From Liolophura sinensis (lineage: Eukaryota > Mollusca > Polyplacophora > Chitonida > Chitonidae): a stretch of 64,000 nt of DNA. Made by a program: the position numbers and the translations under genes. The stretch lies in NCBI RefSeq assembly GCF_032854445.1, contig NC_088307.1:11546017-11610016 (forward strand), in the 5' to 3' direction. The notes under the pieces were generated by a model. It made no database searches and was not told the DNA's origin. It saw only the letters and a list, made by a program, of their open reading frames with translations. The stretch's first letter is position 1. The number at the start of each line of letters is the position of its first letter. This document shows positions 1 to 9,398 of the stretch, piece by piece.

Positions 1-197
1 TAACTTGAGACATCATCACAAGGGTAACCTCCAATCTGTAAATTCACTCACAGATACAAAAATCACACAACAGGCACTATTTTTAGCATTCCACTAATAA
101 AAGCCCATATAGCCCCTAAACTGACAACATATACACTTACACATATACAAAAGGCCTAGACTTTAGGTCTTTTACGAAACAGTCACGTATTTCTCAC

Positions 198-333
198 CTG
201 ATCTTCACATGTGCCTCCGTTGAGACAGGGGTTGGTAGATGTGGCTAGGCATTCGTTGATGTTAGTTTCACAAGTTTTACCTGTGTACCCTTCATTACAA
301 TTACAGGTGAAGTCTCCAAGGCCATCCTCACAG
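198..333 (-). CDS. Coding exon 9: end of EGF8 and start of EGF9
   Basis: The acceptor is a long pyrimidine tract ending in CAG just above 333; the donor is GTGAGA below 198. The exon enters in phase 2 (AG from the previous exon plus C makes Ser) and leaves in phase 0. It encodes residues 492-536 of the joined product. It completes EGF8 ([10 protein letters not shown], then [12 protein letters not shown]) and opens EGF9 with NINEC, NPC and LNGGTC. The NINEC start and the C-E-D-x4-F-x-C stretch are the calcium-binding EGF signature. LNGGTC fits the O-fucose sequon C-x4-S/T-C. The exon stops in the middle of EGF9, so at least one more exon must lie to the left of this window. The in-frame reading past the donor soon hits a stop, as expected for intron. 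Confidence 0.88.
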
Positions 334-403
334 CTGGCAAAAAAAAAAAAATGTAAAAAATACAGATGCAATACCAACTTACATATTTATTGGGCTATTC
401 TAC

Positions 404-835
404 GTCCTCAACCCTTTCACATGTTTGCAAGATGTTTACAAGCACTTTCTTTTTTTTTTTTTTTTTTGAATGGTGTTTTACGCCGTACTCCAGAACATTT
501 CACTTATACGACGGCGGCCAGCATTATGGTGGGTGGAAACCGGGCAGAGCCCGGGGGAAACCTGCAACCATCCGCAGGTTGCTGGCGGACCTTCTCACGT
601 ACGGCCGCCAGGATGAGCTGGACTTGAACTTACAGCGACCGCATTGGTGAGAGACTCCTGGGTCATTACGCTGCGCTAGCGCTTTAACCGACTGAGCCAC
701 GGAGGCCCCACAAGCACTTTCCGAAGACTATTTTCCTGTACACGGTCAAAACCATACTTTCTGTAAAATCCTGCGATTGGACAACTGAACCAATGTAGAT
801 TTGTCTCCGGAAGTAAGTAACAGTGCAAACAGACT
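404..835. repeat. MITE-A copy split by a SINE
   Basis: The stretch 404-448 (CCTCAACCCTTTCACATG...) continues at 721-835 with GGACAACTGAACCAATGTAG and TTGTCTCC. This matches other MITE-A copies at 5839-6049 and 46873-46988. The younger SINE-1 at 449-709 interrupts it. The far end has diverged and no clean terminal repeat is left there. Confidence 0.55.
449..709 (-). mobile_element. SINE-1 full-length copy, tRNA-derived, with target-site duplication
   Basis: Read on the minus strand it starts GGGGCCTCCGTGGCTCAGTC (A-box-like TGGCTCAGTCGGTT). It carries a B-box-like GTTCAAGTCC and ends in poly(A), seen here as poly(T) at 449-467. The 11-bp ACAAGCACTTT flanks it directly at 438-448 and 710-720. 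This is the hallmark of target-primed reverse transcription. The short reading frames across it are not genes. Confidence 0.9.
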
Positions 836-1119
836 GATGTATAGATTAGGGTGTAAACTATGGCCCCTTGGCAAGCGACTGATGAGCTTTCCCACGATGT
901 GGACACGATGCGGATAAGGGCTCTTCATCAGACAAAGAGCAGTCACTTCAGCATCATCAATCACTTACTGTCATCGAGGCACCGTGAATGTTGAGAGTGG
1001 GGGAAGTCTAAAACTTCCCTGACAAAGGCAAGCATCATAACAACTCATAACAGTTACATAAATTGACAAAGAAAAAAAAAGCACTAATCAGATCATGGCG
1101 TCCTGCCACAATAGCTTAC

Positions 1120-1297
1120 CTGCCCCTCTCCTGACAAGGGTTACTCGCGCACTCATTGATGCTGTCCTTGCAGTTTGTGCCATTAAAGCCACGGACACAG
1201 ACACACTCATACCCGTTGATGCGGTTCACACAAGTAGCTCCATTGTGACAAGGGCGCGAGGCACATTCATTGAACTCCGTGCAATTCCCGGGTAATC
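1120..1297 (-). CDS. Coding exon 8: end of EGF6, EGF7, start of EGF8
   Basis: The acceptor is TTTTGATTTTAG just above 1297 and the donor is GTAAGC below 1120. It enters in phase 1 and leaves in phase 2, which is unusual in an EGF array where phase 1-1 is the rule. It encodes residues 433-490: LPGNC closing EGF6, then TEFNEC-ASRPC-HNGATC-VNRINGYEC-VC-VRGFNGTNC (EGF7), then KDSINEC-ASNPC-QERG (start of EGF8). EGF7 carries three Notch-type marks: C-A-S-R-P-C (O-glucose), C-HNGA-T-C (O-fucose) and C-V-N-x4-Y-E-C (Asn/Asp hydroxylation). EGF8 carries C-A-S-N-P-C. The plus-strand frame over the same bases is a shadow. Confidence 0.9.
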
Positions 1298-1461
1298 CTA
1301 AAATCAAAAGTGAGAACATCCATTTATTTATCTGTTTGATTGTTGTGTAAGGCCAAACTCATTTATGTCATTGAGGTCAGGTTTTTAAGAGTGAAGGTAC
1401 CAAAGCATTCGAATAAACCATTAACCTTTGGCAAGTGATTGACAAACCTTCCCCTGTATGA

Positions 1462-1726
1462 TTTTTTTTTTTTTTTGATTGGTGTTTTACGTCGTACTCA
1501 AGAATATTTCACTTATACGACGGCGGCCAGCATTATGGTTGGTGGAAACCGGGCAGAACCCGGGGGAAACCACGACCATCCACAGGTAGCTGACAGACCT
1601 TCCCACATACGGCCGGAAAGAAAGCCAGCATGAGCTGGACTTGAATTCCCAGCGACCGCATTGGTGAGAGACTCCTGGGTCATTACGCTGCGCTAGCGTG
1701 CTAACCAACTGAGCCATGGAGGCCCC
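1462..1726 (-). mobile_element. SINE-1 full-length copy
   Basis: Same order as the other copies: poly(T) at 1462-1476, then TTGATTGGTGTTTTACGTCG, GCCAGCATTATGG, AACCGGGCAGAACCCGGGGG, and the tRNA-like head RC of GGGGCCTCCATGGCTCAGTT at the right end. The flanks (CCCCTGTATGA and CCCCCATATGA) may be a diverged target-site duplication. Confidence 0.88.
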
Positions 1727-2783
1727 TGCCACCCCCATATGAACATACAGATTACATACACATTTTCACTGGTGGAAGACAAGCTTTCTAAAACAAAAAT
1801 TACACAGTACAAATGGCTTCACTGACTCAAAGGAACGCATCTACTAATCGAAACAGACAGGTGCAAGTCAAGATATCCGCATTGTATTTGCTGCAGCTAG
1901 GATAGAAAAAAAAAAAAACAACTTAGGGAGTGTAGCCAAATATTGTTCCCAAATAACTCATTCTCGGTCTGAGAATTTTGCGTCTGATCAATTTTGAAAG
2001 GTCCCCCTCAACTCGGTATCTGATTGTGATAGGTGTAAATGGGATTCCAACTGAGTCTGTAAGATCTCTGGGCAAGCACGAGATTGCTACTGTCAGGGGT
2101 AAAGAGAGACAAAAGTAGTCCCAAAAGAACATCAAAGCCGAGATGTTTCAATTGTCTTGAAAAGTAGTTCCACAGGTTCCACGGAGCTTTTGCTATATAA
2201 CTTTCCCTGCCAGGAAAGGTATGTGATTTTTATTATGTTTGTTCTGGTCGTGGAGGTAGACTAGCCCATGCACCTATCAAAAAGTTACTGTGATGCAGTC
2301 CTACATTGGGGTTATTGTTTCGTACATGCATTTAGGCCCATACATATCAGAGTTGTGCGGTTTTCAGAGAGGTCATTGTATCCACTTTGCGACAGGACAG
2401 CGTTCAAGGCTCGTCTGAAACGTGATTTCATCTAATCAAGACCAAATGCGAACTTCGTCAAAATTACAATCGTTAAATTTAGTTGAAAATGGTATGAAAG
2501 TTGCTACTGCAATCAAGAATCAATCATCTGCCTTCTTGAAACTTCGCGTTTAAAACGCTCGTGATTTTTGGCTTCACTCCCTTACTAACAGTCACAATAA
2601 TGAAGTCGAGGCATCACCACGTAAACGTAGAAGGCTTCACAGGATTTTGATCCACATAAGATCATTATCAAATCTTCTTTGTCATTATCTGGATAATGAT
2701 ATCTGCTCGTGGACTGAAAGATTGTGAAACCTTTTATATTGATGTGATGATGCCTTGACTTCATTATTACTATTATTATTATT

Positions 2784-3138
2784 GAGTGAGTGAGTGCTTC
2801 GGGTTTAACGTCTTACTCAACAGTTTCTCAGTCATATGACAATGAAGGAATCCTTAGGGTGTATGTAATATGTTTCCTTGTTGCAGGACGGATTTCCAAC
2901 ACTCTTTTATCTAGTGCTGCTTCGCTGAAACGACTTACCAACGGTAAGTAAGTCACCCCGTCCGAGCCATTATACTGATATGGGTCAAGCAGTCGTTGCA
3001 CTATCCCCTTAAAGCTGAACGTCAAGCGAGGAAGTTACAACTTTCTCTTTTAAAGTCTTAGGTGTGACTCGACCCAGGATTGATCCTGGATCTACCGCTC
3101 CCAAAGCGGACGCTCTACCAATTGTGCTATCCGAGCCA
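2784..3138 (-). mobile_element. SINE-2 full-length copy, tRNA-derived
   Basis: On the minus strand the head TGGCTCGGATAGCACAATTG...GGTAGAGCGTCCGCTTTGGG resembles the 5' half of a tRNA with an A box. GGATCAATCCTGGGTCGAGTC holds the B-box region. The body ends in GTTAAACCCGAAGCACTCAC, a (CACT)n tail. The direct repeat TTATTATTGA at 2776-2785 and 3145-3154 may be the target duplication, though it lies in low-complexity ATT repeats. The tRNA-like part is the SINE head, not a free tRNA gene. Confidence 0.8.
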
Positions 3139-3278
3139 GTACTGTTATTATTGAACCCACATATAACACTCCTCACATTGCCATTTAAGAGACAGTGCTG
3201 ACTGCCTGACCGAATTTTTTGGTGAAAATGCAAACTTTCAACTCGCAAATTCTCCGCAACTAACATCTTCCCACTCAC

Positions 3279-3492
3279 CTATATATCCCGGTTTACAGAT
3301 ACACCTATGGGAGGTAACTCCGCTCTCACAAATCACATGCTCTCCTTCGCAGGTGACATTGAGGCATCTGTCCACAGCAGACTCGCAGTTGGTGCCAGTG
3401 TAGCCCAGTGCACAAGAACACTTGTAACCCGCCCCTTGATTCTCACACGCCCCATTGTGTTGGCATGGTGATGAGTCACATGCCAAAACCCT
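3279..3492 (-). CDS. Coding exon 7: EGF5 and most of EGF6
   Basis: The acceptor is CTCTTCCAG above 3492 and the donor is GTGAGT below 3279. It enters in phase 0 and leaves in phase 1. It encodes residues 361-431: RVLAC-DSSPC-QHNGAC-ENQGAGYKC-SC-ALGYTGTNC (EGF5), then ESAVDRC-LNVTC-EGEHVIC-ESGVTSHRC-IC-KPGYI (EGF6, closed by the next exon). EGF5 has the O-glucose sequon C-D-S-S-P-C and the hydroxylation motif C-E-N-x4-Y-K-C. EGF6 has neither sequon. NVT in EGF6 is a possible N-glycosylation site. An open frame reaching upstream (MFFFLALFQ) is polypyrimidine intron and is not a signal peptide. Confidence 0.9.
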
Positions 3493-3647
3493 CTGGAAGA
3501 GAGCCAAAAAAAAAAACAAAGGTGAAATATAACCTTTCAGTCAAATGAATGAGTAAGGCCTTTGATCAATGGACTGCATACTTTAAAGGACTGCATATTT
3601 TTCAGTCAGGGGAAAGGTGTAGGGGTTAAGATGGGCTTTAGGAACCC

Positions 3648-3800
3648 TAATTCCTAAACCTTTTCGCATATGAAAAGCAACTTTCAGCACAATTTTAATT
3701 TGAACAAAAAAACTACAGTGGTAGATTGCCAATTTCAGGGTTTCACCAAAAGTATAATTTTATCAATCTTGTACACCTTGCACACATGTGAACAGTACCA
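3648..3800. repeat. MITE-A copy, degenerate
   Basis: Begins TAATTCCTAAACCTTTTCGC and continues with AGCAACTTTCAGCACAATTT, GCCAATTTCAGGGTTTCACC and AAAGTATAATTTTATCA, in the same order as the copies at 18374 and 43845. The right terminal repeat has decayed. Confidence 0.6.
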
Positions 3801-4070
3801 TTGTGACGATGGCAAGGTACTCTGGTGTCATTGCGCCTTATTTTCTTGATATTCACTTACTAGCAAATTTTCTTGAGAACATTATTCGAGTAATGTTTAA
3901 TCCATAAGTAATAAGAGCTATTTCAACAATAAAAGCTTTGTTTATGAGTTTGAAAAACTTCTTGTGATGTCAGAGTACCTAAGCACCTTCACTGACAAAA
4001 CCTAAACGTACCATACAATTCGAACGTACAAGTAAAGCTTTCTTTCACTCTGATAATACCATGATGACCA

Positions 4071-4281
4071 TATTTATTTACTTATTTATTTATTTGATTG
4101 GTGTTTTATGCTATACACAAGAATATTTCACTTATACAACGGCAGCAAGCATTAAGGAATTCTCACGTAGAAGAGGAAGCCAGCATGAGCTGGACTTGAA
4201 CTTACACCAACCGCATTGGTGAGAGGCTCCTGGGTCATTACGTTGCGCTAGCGCGCTAACAAACTTAGCCACGAAGGCCCC
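4071..4281 (-). mobile_element. SINE-1 copy with internal deletion
   Basis: Tail side TATTTATTTGATTGGTGTTT and head side GCGCTAGCGCGCTAAC...GGCCC are both present. About 60 bases between the GCAAGCATTA block and the TCACGTAGAAGAGGAAGCC block are missing compared with the full copies. Confidence 0.85.
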
Positions 4282-4283
4282 CC

Positions 4284-4488
4284 TAAATTGCGTCCATGAC
4301 TAACTTGCCCATTTTTTCTGATTCAGAGAGTCCTATTGAGTTTAAGGAGGTGTTTTGATGTTTGCTTGGAACACATGATATTCTACTGGAAAAATGTTTC
4401 CAGTACCAAAAATACTTTGTGAAATTTAATTTGCCTCTAAAACTGCACTTTCGCGGAAAAATGTTTAGGTTATTTAGGGTATTTGGGC
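4284..4488. repeat. MITE-B copy
   Basis: Contains TGCGTCCATGACTAACTTGC, GGAGGTGTTTTGATGTTTGC, GATATTCTACTGGAAAAATG, CCTCTAAAACTGCACTTTCG and the terminal TTTAGGTTATTTAGGGTA. The same blocks recur at 54940-55155, 58146-58352 and, inverted, 47085-47268. The ends are imperfect inverted repeats. Confidence 0.6.
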
Positions 4489-4532
4489 AAAGTGAATGAA
4501 TGAATGAATGACTCCATGAGTTAATGTCTTAC

Positions 4533-4666
4533 CTCACATGGCGTCCCAAAGTAGCCTTCTGGGCAGTCACATGTGAAGGAGCCAGGCTGGTTCCGACAAG
4601 TCCCCACCCCACAGGGGGAGTTAAGGCACTCGTTAATCTCATTCACACAAGTTTCCCCTTCATACC
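4533..4666 (-). CDS. Coding exon 6: end of EGF3 and EGF4
   Basis: The acceptor is TGTTGTCCAG above 4666 and the donor is GTAAGA below 4533. It enters in phase 1 and leaves in phase 0, so the next exon must also begin in phase 0, and exon 7 does. It encodes residues 317-360: YEGETC closing EGF3, then [38 protein letters not shown] (EGF4). INEC and C-R-N-x4-F-T-C mark a calcium-binding EGF with a hydroxylation site. The C2-C3 loop is one residue too short for the O-fucose sequon. Confidence 0.9.
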
Positions 4667-5191
4667 CTGGACAACACAGAATACAGTCACTATATAGGGA
4701 ATGTTACCACAACAACATACAGTATACATTTGACTTTTTTTAACAAGAAAAAGCATGTTAAAACAGGAATAAAGCCAATGAAATTCAATTTTTAAATAAA
4801 TTGTCAATGAAATTGAAACTGAATAATGTCCATGAACTAAGACTATAAAGCCCAATGAAATAGACACATTCTGTCTGTAGGTCACTGTCAGTCAATTTTT
4901 TCACACCATGCCTGTATGTTTAACCTTTGCCCAATATCTTTCAATACTGGGTCATTCATTCAAGACGGGAAATCAAATTCACTAAATGTCACAGCTATTC
5001 AAATTTCCATTTGTTTAAATGCAGCGTAGCCCATGATTGGGAGTGCTTCAATCGCAAAGTTTCGAGATTGTGAGCGATTACCAAAATTTCAGCAGGAAAT
5101 TTCACCCCGTCTTCAAATGAATTTCACTTTCACTTTCACAACAAATTCATTGCAAAGTTATTTCTTTTATCCAATTACCACCTGGACTTAC
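4667..5191 (-). other. Intron 5
   Basis: GT-AG intron of 525 bases, AT-rich. I see no repeat or gene in it. Confidence 0.75.
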
Positions 5192-5314
5192 CTGTGCCCG
5201 AGCAGTTACAGGTGTACTGGTTAACACCATCTACACACACTCCCCCATTAAAGCAGGGGCCATTCACCAATGCGCATTCATCAATATTTGTTTCACAGTA
5301 AGTTCCTGTCATCC
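5192..5314 (-). CDS. Coding exon 5: end of EGF2 and most of EGF3
   Basis: The acceptor is TTTGTTACAG above 5314 and the donor is GTAAGT below 5192. A phase 1-1 exon, the usual kind for EGF cassettes. It encodes residues 276-315: MTGTYC closing EGF2, then [34 protein letters not shown] (EGF3). NIDEC and C-V-D-x4-Y-T-C are a textbook calcium-binding EGF signature with the Asp hydroxylation motif. It carries no O-fucose sequon, since FNGGVC has Val before C3. Confidence 0.9.
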
Positions 5315-6125
5315 CTGTAACAAATTACATACACATCAAAGGCTGTGCAAAACATCTGTGTGTTTTTTTTTATATAACAGTACAAAAACACTTGTCTGTT
5401 TTCCTTTTGAGGTGTAAAAATGGATTTTCAAAGTTTTCCTAAGGCCCCCAGCAGACAGTCTGATTGCATGGAAGCTGGTCTCACACACCCTGTAATGAAG
5501 TTCACTGATGATATCATATCTTTAAATTTCCAATCACTGAAATATGCATAAAATCGAGGGTTACTAAGAGATATAATCTATACCTCCACAATTTTTCATT
5601 CAGTTCTCTGGCATAACTTTCTTCATTGTCCTTAAAATCACAGTTTCCATTTTGACTTGGTCTTCATGTATCTTTTAATACTAAAACAATGTCGATCTTC
5701 ATCTAGAGAGAGAAAATTTGGATGAAATTTTGTGCATGGACTGGTCTTATGACAAGGACAAATCTATTAAATTCTTGTGTGATTTGGAGCGGAATCTAGA
5801 TATGGATATTTAACTTGATATTACGAAGAGATATACTGTAATTCTTCCACCTTTTCTCATGTTTGCAAGGTGTTTACTCAAGCATATTCTGAAGGCATGA
5901 TTCTGTGTTGACTGATAAAATCATAATTTTTGTGAAGCCCTAAAACTAGCCAATCCAACCGATGTAGTTTTGTCTCCAAACTCAAATTAAAAATGTTCAT
6001 AAACTCCACTGAAAGTTGCTCTTTCATACGCGAAGAGATCAAGGAATAAGGGTTTCTAAACAAAGATTTATAGGCCTCATCTTACATGGAACAGGCAAGA
6101 ACATTAACTGTTTCTTAGACAGTAC
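5315..6125 (-). other. Intron 4, with a MITE-A copy
   Basis: GT-AG intron of about 0.8 kb. 5839-6049 is a MITE-A copy with both ends recognisable. The rest is plain AT-rich sequence. Confidence 0.75.
5839..6049. repeat. MITE-A copy with both terminal repeats
   Basis: Starts TAATTCTTCCACCTTTTCTC and ends CGCGAAGAGATCAAGGAATA, an imperfect inverted pair, each bordered by TA. The interior (TTGTGAAGCCCTAAAACTAG, CCAATCCAACCGATGTAG, GAAAGTTGCTCTTTCATACG) matches six other copies in the window. There is no transposase gene, as expected of a non-autonomous element. TA borders suggest mobilisation by a Tc1/mariner-type enzyme. Confidence 0.65.
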
Positions 6126-6224
6126 CTGGAACACACTGGCAGGAGAATGACAAGATGCCTGTTCCATCGCCAGGAACACACGTGGCATTGTTCTGGCATA
6201 GCGATACTGAGCAGCCTCGGTCAC
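6126..6224 (-). CDS. Coding exon 4: first five cysteines of EGF2
   Basis: The acceptor is ATATTTATCCAG above 6224 and the donor is GTACTG below 6126. A phase 1-1 exon of 99 bases. It encodes residues 243-274: DRGC-SVSLC-QNNATC-VPGDGTGILSFSC-QC-VP. EGF2 is closed by GMTGTYC in the next exon. The C3-C4 loop is longer than usual and lacks the Asp/Asn of the calcium-binding type. C-QNNA-T-C fits the O-fucose sequon, and NAT is also an N-glycosylation sequon. The frame is too short and too split to stand out as an open frame; it was placed by splice sites and cysteine spacing. Confidence 0.82.
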
Positions 6225-6846
6225 CTGGATAAATATATTTACAACAACAACTCTGGTTATATTTCTTTCTTTCTTTCTTCATTAATTTATTTGATTCTTG
6301 TTAAACATTACATGAAAGAATTTGTCACTTCAAGTTGTCAGTTACATGAGTTGAGGAAACAGAAGTGTCTGGCTTAAACTTTCAAACTTTGAAAAGTTAA
6401 TGATGTACAGTGGGTTACACAAAAGCTGAGTCCAGAAACACTACCAATTCCCTGTCCAAGGCCGGTTTTGAACCTGCCCTTTCTGTGTCCTAGTGACACG
6501 AACATGTATGATTGTTCTTCCAGTACCTTTATCAAGGAAGTTAAAATAAAAATGAAACAAATACATATGCAGGTCATTCTATGTATCTGGAGTGAGTGAG
6601 TGAGTGAGTGCTTAGGGTTAAACGTCATACTTAACAATTTTCCATGCATATGACGATCTATATATCTGGACAGAATACATGTATGTATGTCTTGTTTTGT
6701 TTCCCTTAAATGATTATTTTACTCCACAGCAGACAAAACAGGTACATGTATGCATGCATATTTCTTCTTTCTGAAGAGTCATATGTTACTTTCTGAAATG
6801 TTTTTGTTTTATGTTACATGGAGACAGATAGCTAATAATATCTCAC
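6225..6846 (-). other. Intron 3, with a short 5'-truncated SINE-2
   Basis: GT-AG intron of 622 bases. It holds a (TTTC)n run near 6262-6280 and a truncated SINE-2 at 6591-6657. Nothing else seen. Confidence 0.75.
6591..6657 (-). mobile_element. SINE-2 copy, severely 5'-truncated, with target-site duplication
   Basis: Only the tail half remains: (GAGT)n then GCTTAGGGTTAAACGTCATA and TTAACAATTTTCCATGCATA. It is flanked by CTATGTATCTGG (6579-6590) and CTATATATCTGG (6658-6669), a 12-bp duplication with one mismatch. Loss of the 5' side with an intact duplication is the usual outcome of incomplete reverse transcription by LINE machinery. Confidence 0.75.
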
Positions 6847-6969
6847 CTATAAATATTTCACACTGGGCTCCACTATAGACAATTGGACAGTTACATCTGA
6901 AGGACTGACCCTCAACAATGCACTCCCCTTCATTGCGACATGGATTGGTTGCACATGGATTTCTGTCCA
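6847..6969 (-). CDS. Coding exon 3: EGF1
   Basis: The acceptor is GTCATTTCAG above 6969 and the donor is GTGAGA below 6847. A phase 1-1 exon. It encodes residues 202-241: DRNPC-ATNPC-RNEGEC-IVEGQSFRC-NC-PIVYSGAQC-EIFI, one complete EGF domain. It lacks the N-x-D/E-C start and the Asp/Asn in C3-C4, so it is probably not calcium-binding. ATNP has Thr where the O-glucose sequon needs Ser. The two bases at its start complete a Val codon with the single G left by either possible upstream exon (29202-29771 or 13315-13450), so both joins are in frame. Confidence 0.88.
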   Translation of the reverse strand, partial: WTEIHVQPIHVAMKGSALLRVSPSDVTVQLSIVEPSVKYL

Positions 6970-7196
6970 CTGAAATGACAGAAAAAACTGGATGAGGCCA
7001 AATCACAGGGAGGGGAGGGGAGAAGGGAACATACATGCAAGTACATGTATATATTCTTCAATCAAAAACTGTGTTAAGAAAATTACACATGCTTACTACA
7101 TATGAAGAATGAAAGTGAATACAATTATGAGCTGATAATTTAAATTCAAGATAACATCAGGAGTAAAGATGATTGGTCATCTGATCATTTTTAAGA

Positions 7197-7450
7197 TTTA
7201 TTTATTTGATTTATTTGATTGGTGTTTTACGCCGTACTCAAGAATATTTCACTTATACGACGGCAGCCAGCATTATGGTGGGTGGAAACCGGGCACAGCC
7301 CGGGGGAAACCCACGACCATCCGCAGGTTGCTGAGACACCTTCGCACGTACGGCCGGAAAGGAAGCCAGCATGAGCTGGACTTGAACTCACAGCGACCGC
7401 ATTGGTGAGAGACTCCTGGGTCATTACGCTGCGCTAGCGCGCTAACTGGC
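7197..7450 (-). mobile_element. SINE-1 near full-length copy with target-site duplication
   Basis: Tail TTTATTTATTTGATTTATTT at the left, then the standard body to GCGCTAGCGCGCTAAC. The last ~20 bases of the tRNA-like head are absent. CATTTTTAAGA occurs at 7186-7196 and 7451-7461 as an exact 11-bp flanking duplication, so the copy inserted already slightly 5'-truncated. Confidence 0.9.
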
Positions 7451-8095
7451 CATTTTTAAGAGAATATAATAATAATAATAATCATGACTTCAAATTAAGT
7501 CATTACTGAATCGCCCAAATATTTCACATACATGAAGGACTATTTGTTATACTGCATCACTTCCATGTTGTTTAGAATGTCTTCAAACAGCATTTAATTT
7601 ATTTCCCAACATTTTTTTAAATCATATTGGTTGACCGTCAAGGTCGGTACAGTGAAGATTTGGATGCCTGAATATGGATGTGCAGTCTATATGCACAAGC
7701 ATGTATAAAGGTTAATTTACAAATTTTCAGGGTACTACGGTATCAACACACAGAATGTCAAGGTCTGGAATTACAAAACTGACATGAGGCACACAACAAG
7801 GTTATCTGCTAGGCCCTTGACTAAAACTAATTAAATTAACCTTTCACAAGCTTGTGGGTTCACTTCAGATATAACTATCTTGTTTTACAATTAATGCTGG
7901 AGTCTCCAGGACAAGGGTCAAATAGCTGACATGGCTGGGTCTGGTAACAATACCATATTGACTATCCCAGAATTTTTTAAAATACCTTAACACTACACCT
8001 AAAATTCCATCTATTCCATCTATTTTATTCATTAAAAATATGTTCCTTGGTGGAACCTGACCCTCCAAAAATGGTTAAATTGGGCTTCTGATGGA

Positions 8096-8118
8096 TTTTT
8101 TTTTTTTTTTTTTTTTTT
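8096..8118. repeat. Poly(T) tract
   Basis: Uninterrupted run of T of about 23 bases. No SINE body is attached that I can recognise. Confidence 0.9.
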
Positions 8119-8269
8119 CTCTATATGTTAATTATTTTTAAAATTCCCATCTCTTTCACTATATTTGAAATAAAAAAATAAATTTCCCTTCCAGATGACG
8201 GGTTCTGATGGGTTGATTCATTCATAGTGAACGAACGAACAAACGAAGGAATGCAAATGAATAAATGCA

Positions 8270-8612
8270 TGTTTGGAGGGGGGGTTTTACATCATACTTG
8301 ACAAGTTTTCAGTCATGACGACAAAGAGTCATTAGGTGTGCGTACATATAATGTGTCTTCTTGTGGCAGGGCAAGACCATTTCACTGCCGCCACTGAACT
8401 ATCCTGCTGAAGTCACAGGCATGACACCTCACCCAATCACATAATACTGGGCCAACCAGTCCTGTTTCCTGGCTCTAACTTCTCAGTTCGGAGCGAGTGA
8501 AGCACTAACAAGTACCATTTTTGAAGTCTTTGGTATGACCCAGCCTGGGATTGATCCTGGGTCTCCTGACTTTGAGGTGGACACTCTAACCATTAGGCCA
8601 CCGAAGTGGCCC
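8270..8612 (-). mobile_element. SINE-2 copy
   Basis: Left end GGTTTTACATCATACTTGAC, then TTTTCAGTCATGACG, TTGTGGCAGGGCAAGACC, CAACCAGTCCTGTTTCCTGG, and the tRNA-like end (GGATTGATCCTGGGTC, CGGTGGCCTAATGG-type head on the minus strand). A short plus-strand frame across it is not a gene. Confidence 0.8.
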
Positions 8613-9275
8613 TCACCCATAACAAAATTTTTTTTTACAGAAATGGCATCCTACTGGAAAAATATAAATTTAAGCACTGAGAGTAATATTCTAAAACCTA
8701 TTTGTATGGGGGGAAAAAAATGAATTTTCTTGGACAATATTTTGGGTCAAATACAGAGCTTCATAAAACTGCTAGACAACCTTAATATTGAAAGACTTAA
8801 GAAAAAATATGATTCAAAATTATTTCTGTTATATATTATAATTATCTTATTGTCAACTACATGTAAATACATGAAAAAGACTTAATGAGTCATATCGAAT
8901 ATGTTAATAGTATTGACCTCAATCACTAAAAGGTAATATATTATAATTATCTACAAGGATGTAAAAAGCTAGTTAACAAATTTATATATACACAAGCAGT
9001 CCTGCGCAAAACTGACAGAATAAAATTTAACCTGACGGTATAAATATTCTACCTAAACGTTCCTTTATACACAAGTAAGTAATATATATATAGGTCTGAA
9101 TATAAAACTGTAAATGCACATCACGTATTTAGTTATGATATGAAATTCAAGGGAAACCCTATGTAGAAATGCATGTACAGTGCTCCCTTAGGTAGGAGTG
9201 CCTACATGTATATAAATAAAAGGAAATTGTAAATTTTTGTTTATCACTTTACAACACTGGGTGAATATGCACAGT

Positions 9276-9398
9276 ATTTATTTTATTTATTTGATTGGTG
9301 TTTTACGCCATACTCAAGAATATTTCACTTATATGACGCCTACCAGTATTATGGTGGGAGGAAACCGGGCAGATCTCGGGGGGAAAGTCACAACGACC
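9276..9398 (-). mobile_element. SINE-1 copy, 5'-truncated
   Basis: Contains the tail TTATTTGATTGGTGTTTTAC and the body to AACCGGGCAGATCTCGGGG. The tRNA-like head is missing. Confidence 0.8.

Larger units (their letters stand above)
334..1119 (-). other. Intron 8, holding a SINE inserted in an older MITE-like repeat
   Basis: GT-AG intron between the two most 3' exons in the window. It contains a full SINE-1 copy (449-709) with an 11-bp target-site duplication. The SINE splits an older repeat (404-448 and 721-835). The rest shows no coding potential that I can support. Confidence 0.8.
1298..3278 (-). other. Intron 7, with one SINE-1 and one SINE-2 copy
   Basis: GT-AG intron of about 2 kb. SINE-1 occupies 1462-1726 and SINE-2 2784-3138. 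The remainder (1730-2780) has no open frame of interest and no repeat that I recognise. Confidence 0.8.
3493..4532 (-). other. Intron 6, with MITE-A, SINE-1 and MITE-B copies
   Basis: GT-AG intron of about 1 kb. It holds a degenerate MITE-A (3648-3800), an internally deleted SINE-1 (4071-4281) and, directly adjoining it, a MITE-B (4284-4488). Little of it is free of repeats. Confidence 0.8.

Noticed and set aside
3065-3138. tRNA gene on the minus strand
   Set aside because: The tRNA-like stretch is fused to the SINE-2 body and does not fold into a full cloverleaf by eye. It is the head of the SINE.
3238-3519. Signal peptide at the start of the EGF5 frame (MFFFLALFQRVLA)
   Set aside because: The hydrophobic part is the polypyrimidine tract of intron 6 translated; the acceptor CTCTTCCAG lies just before the coding part.
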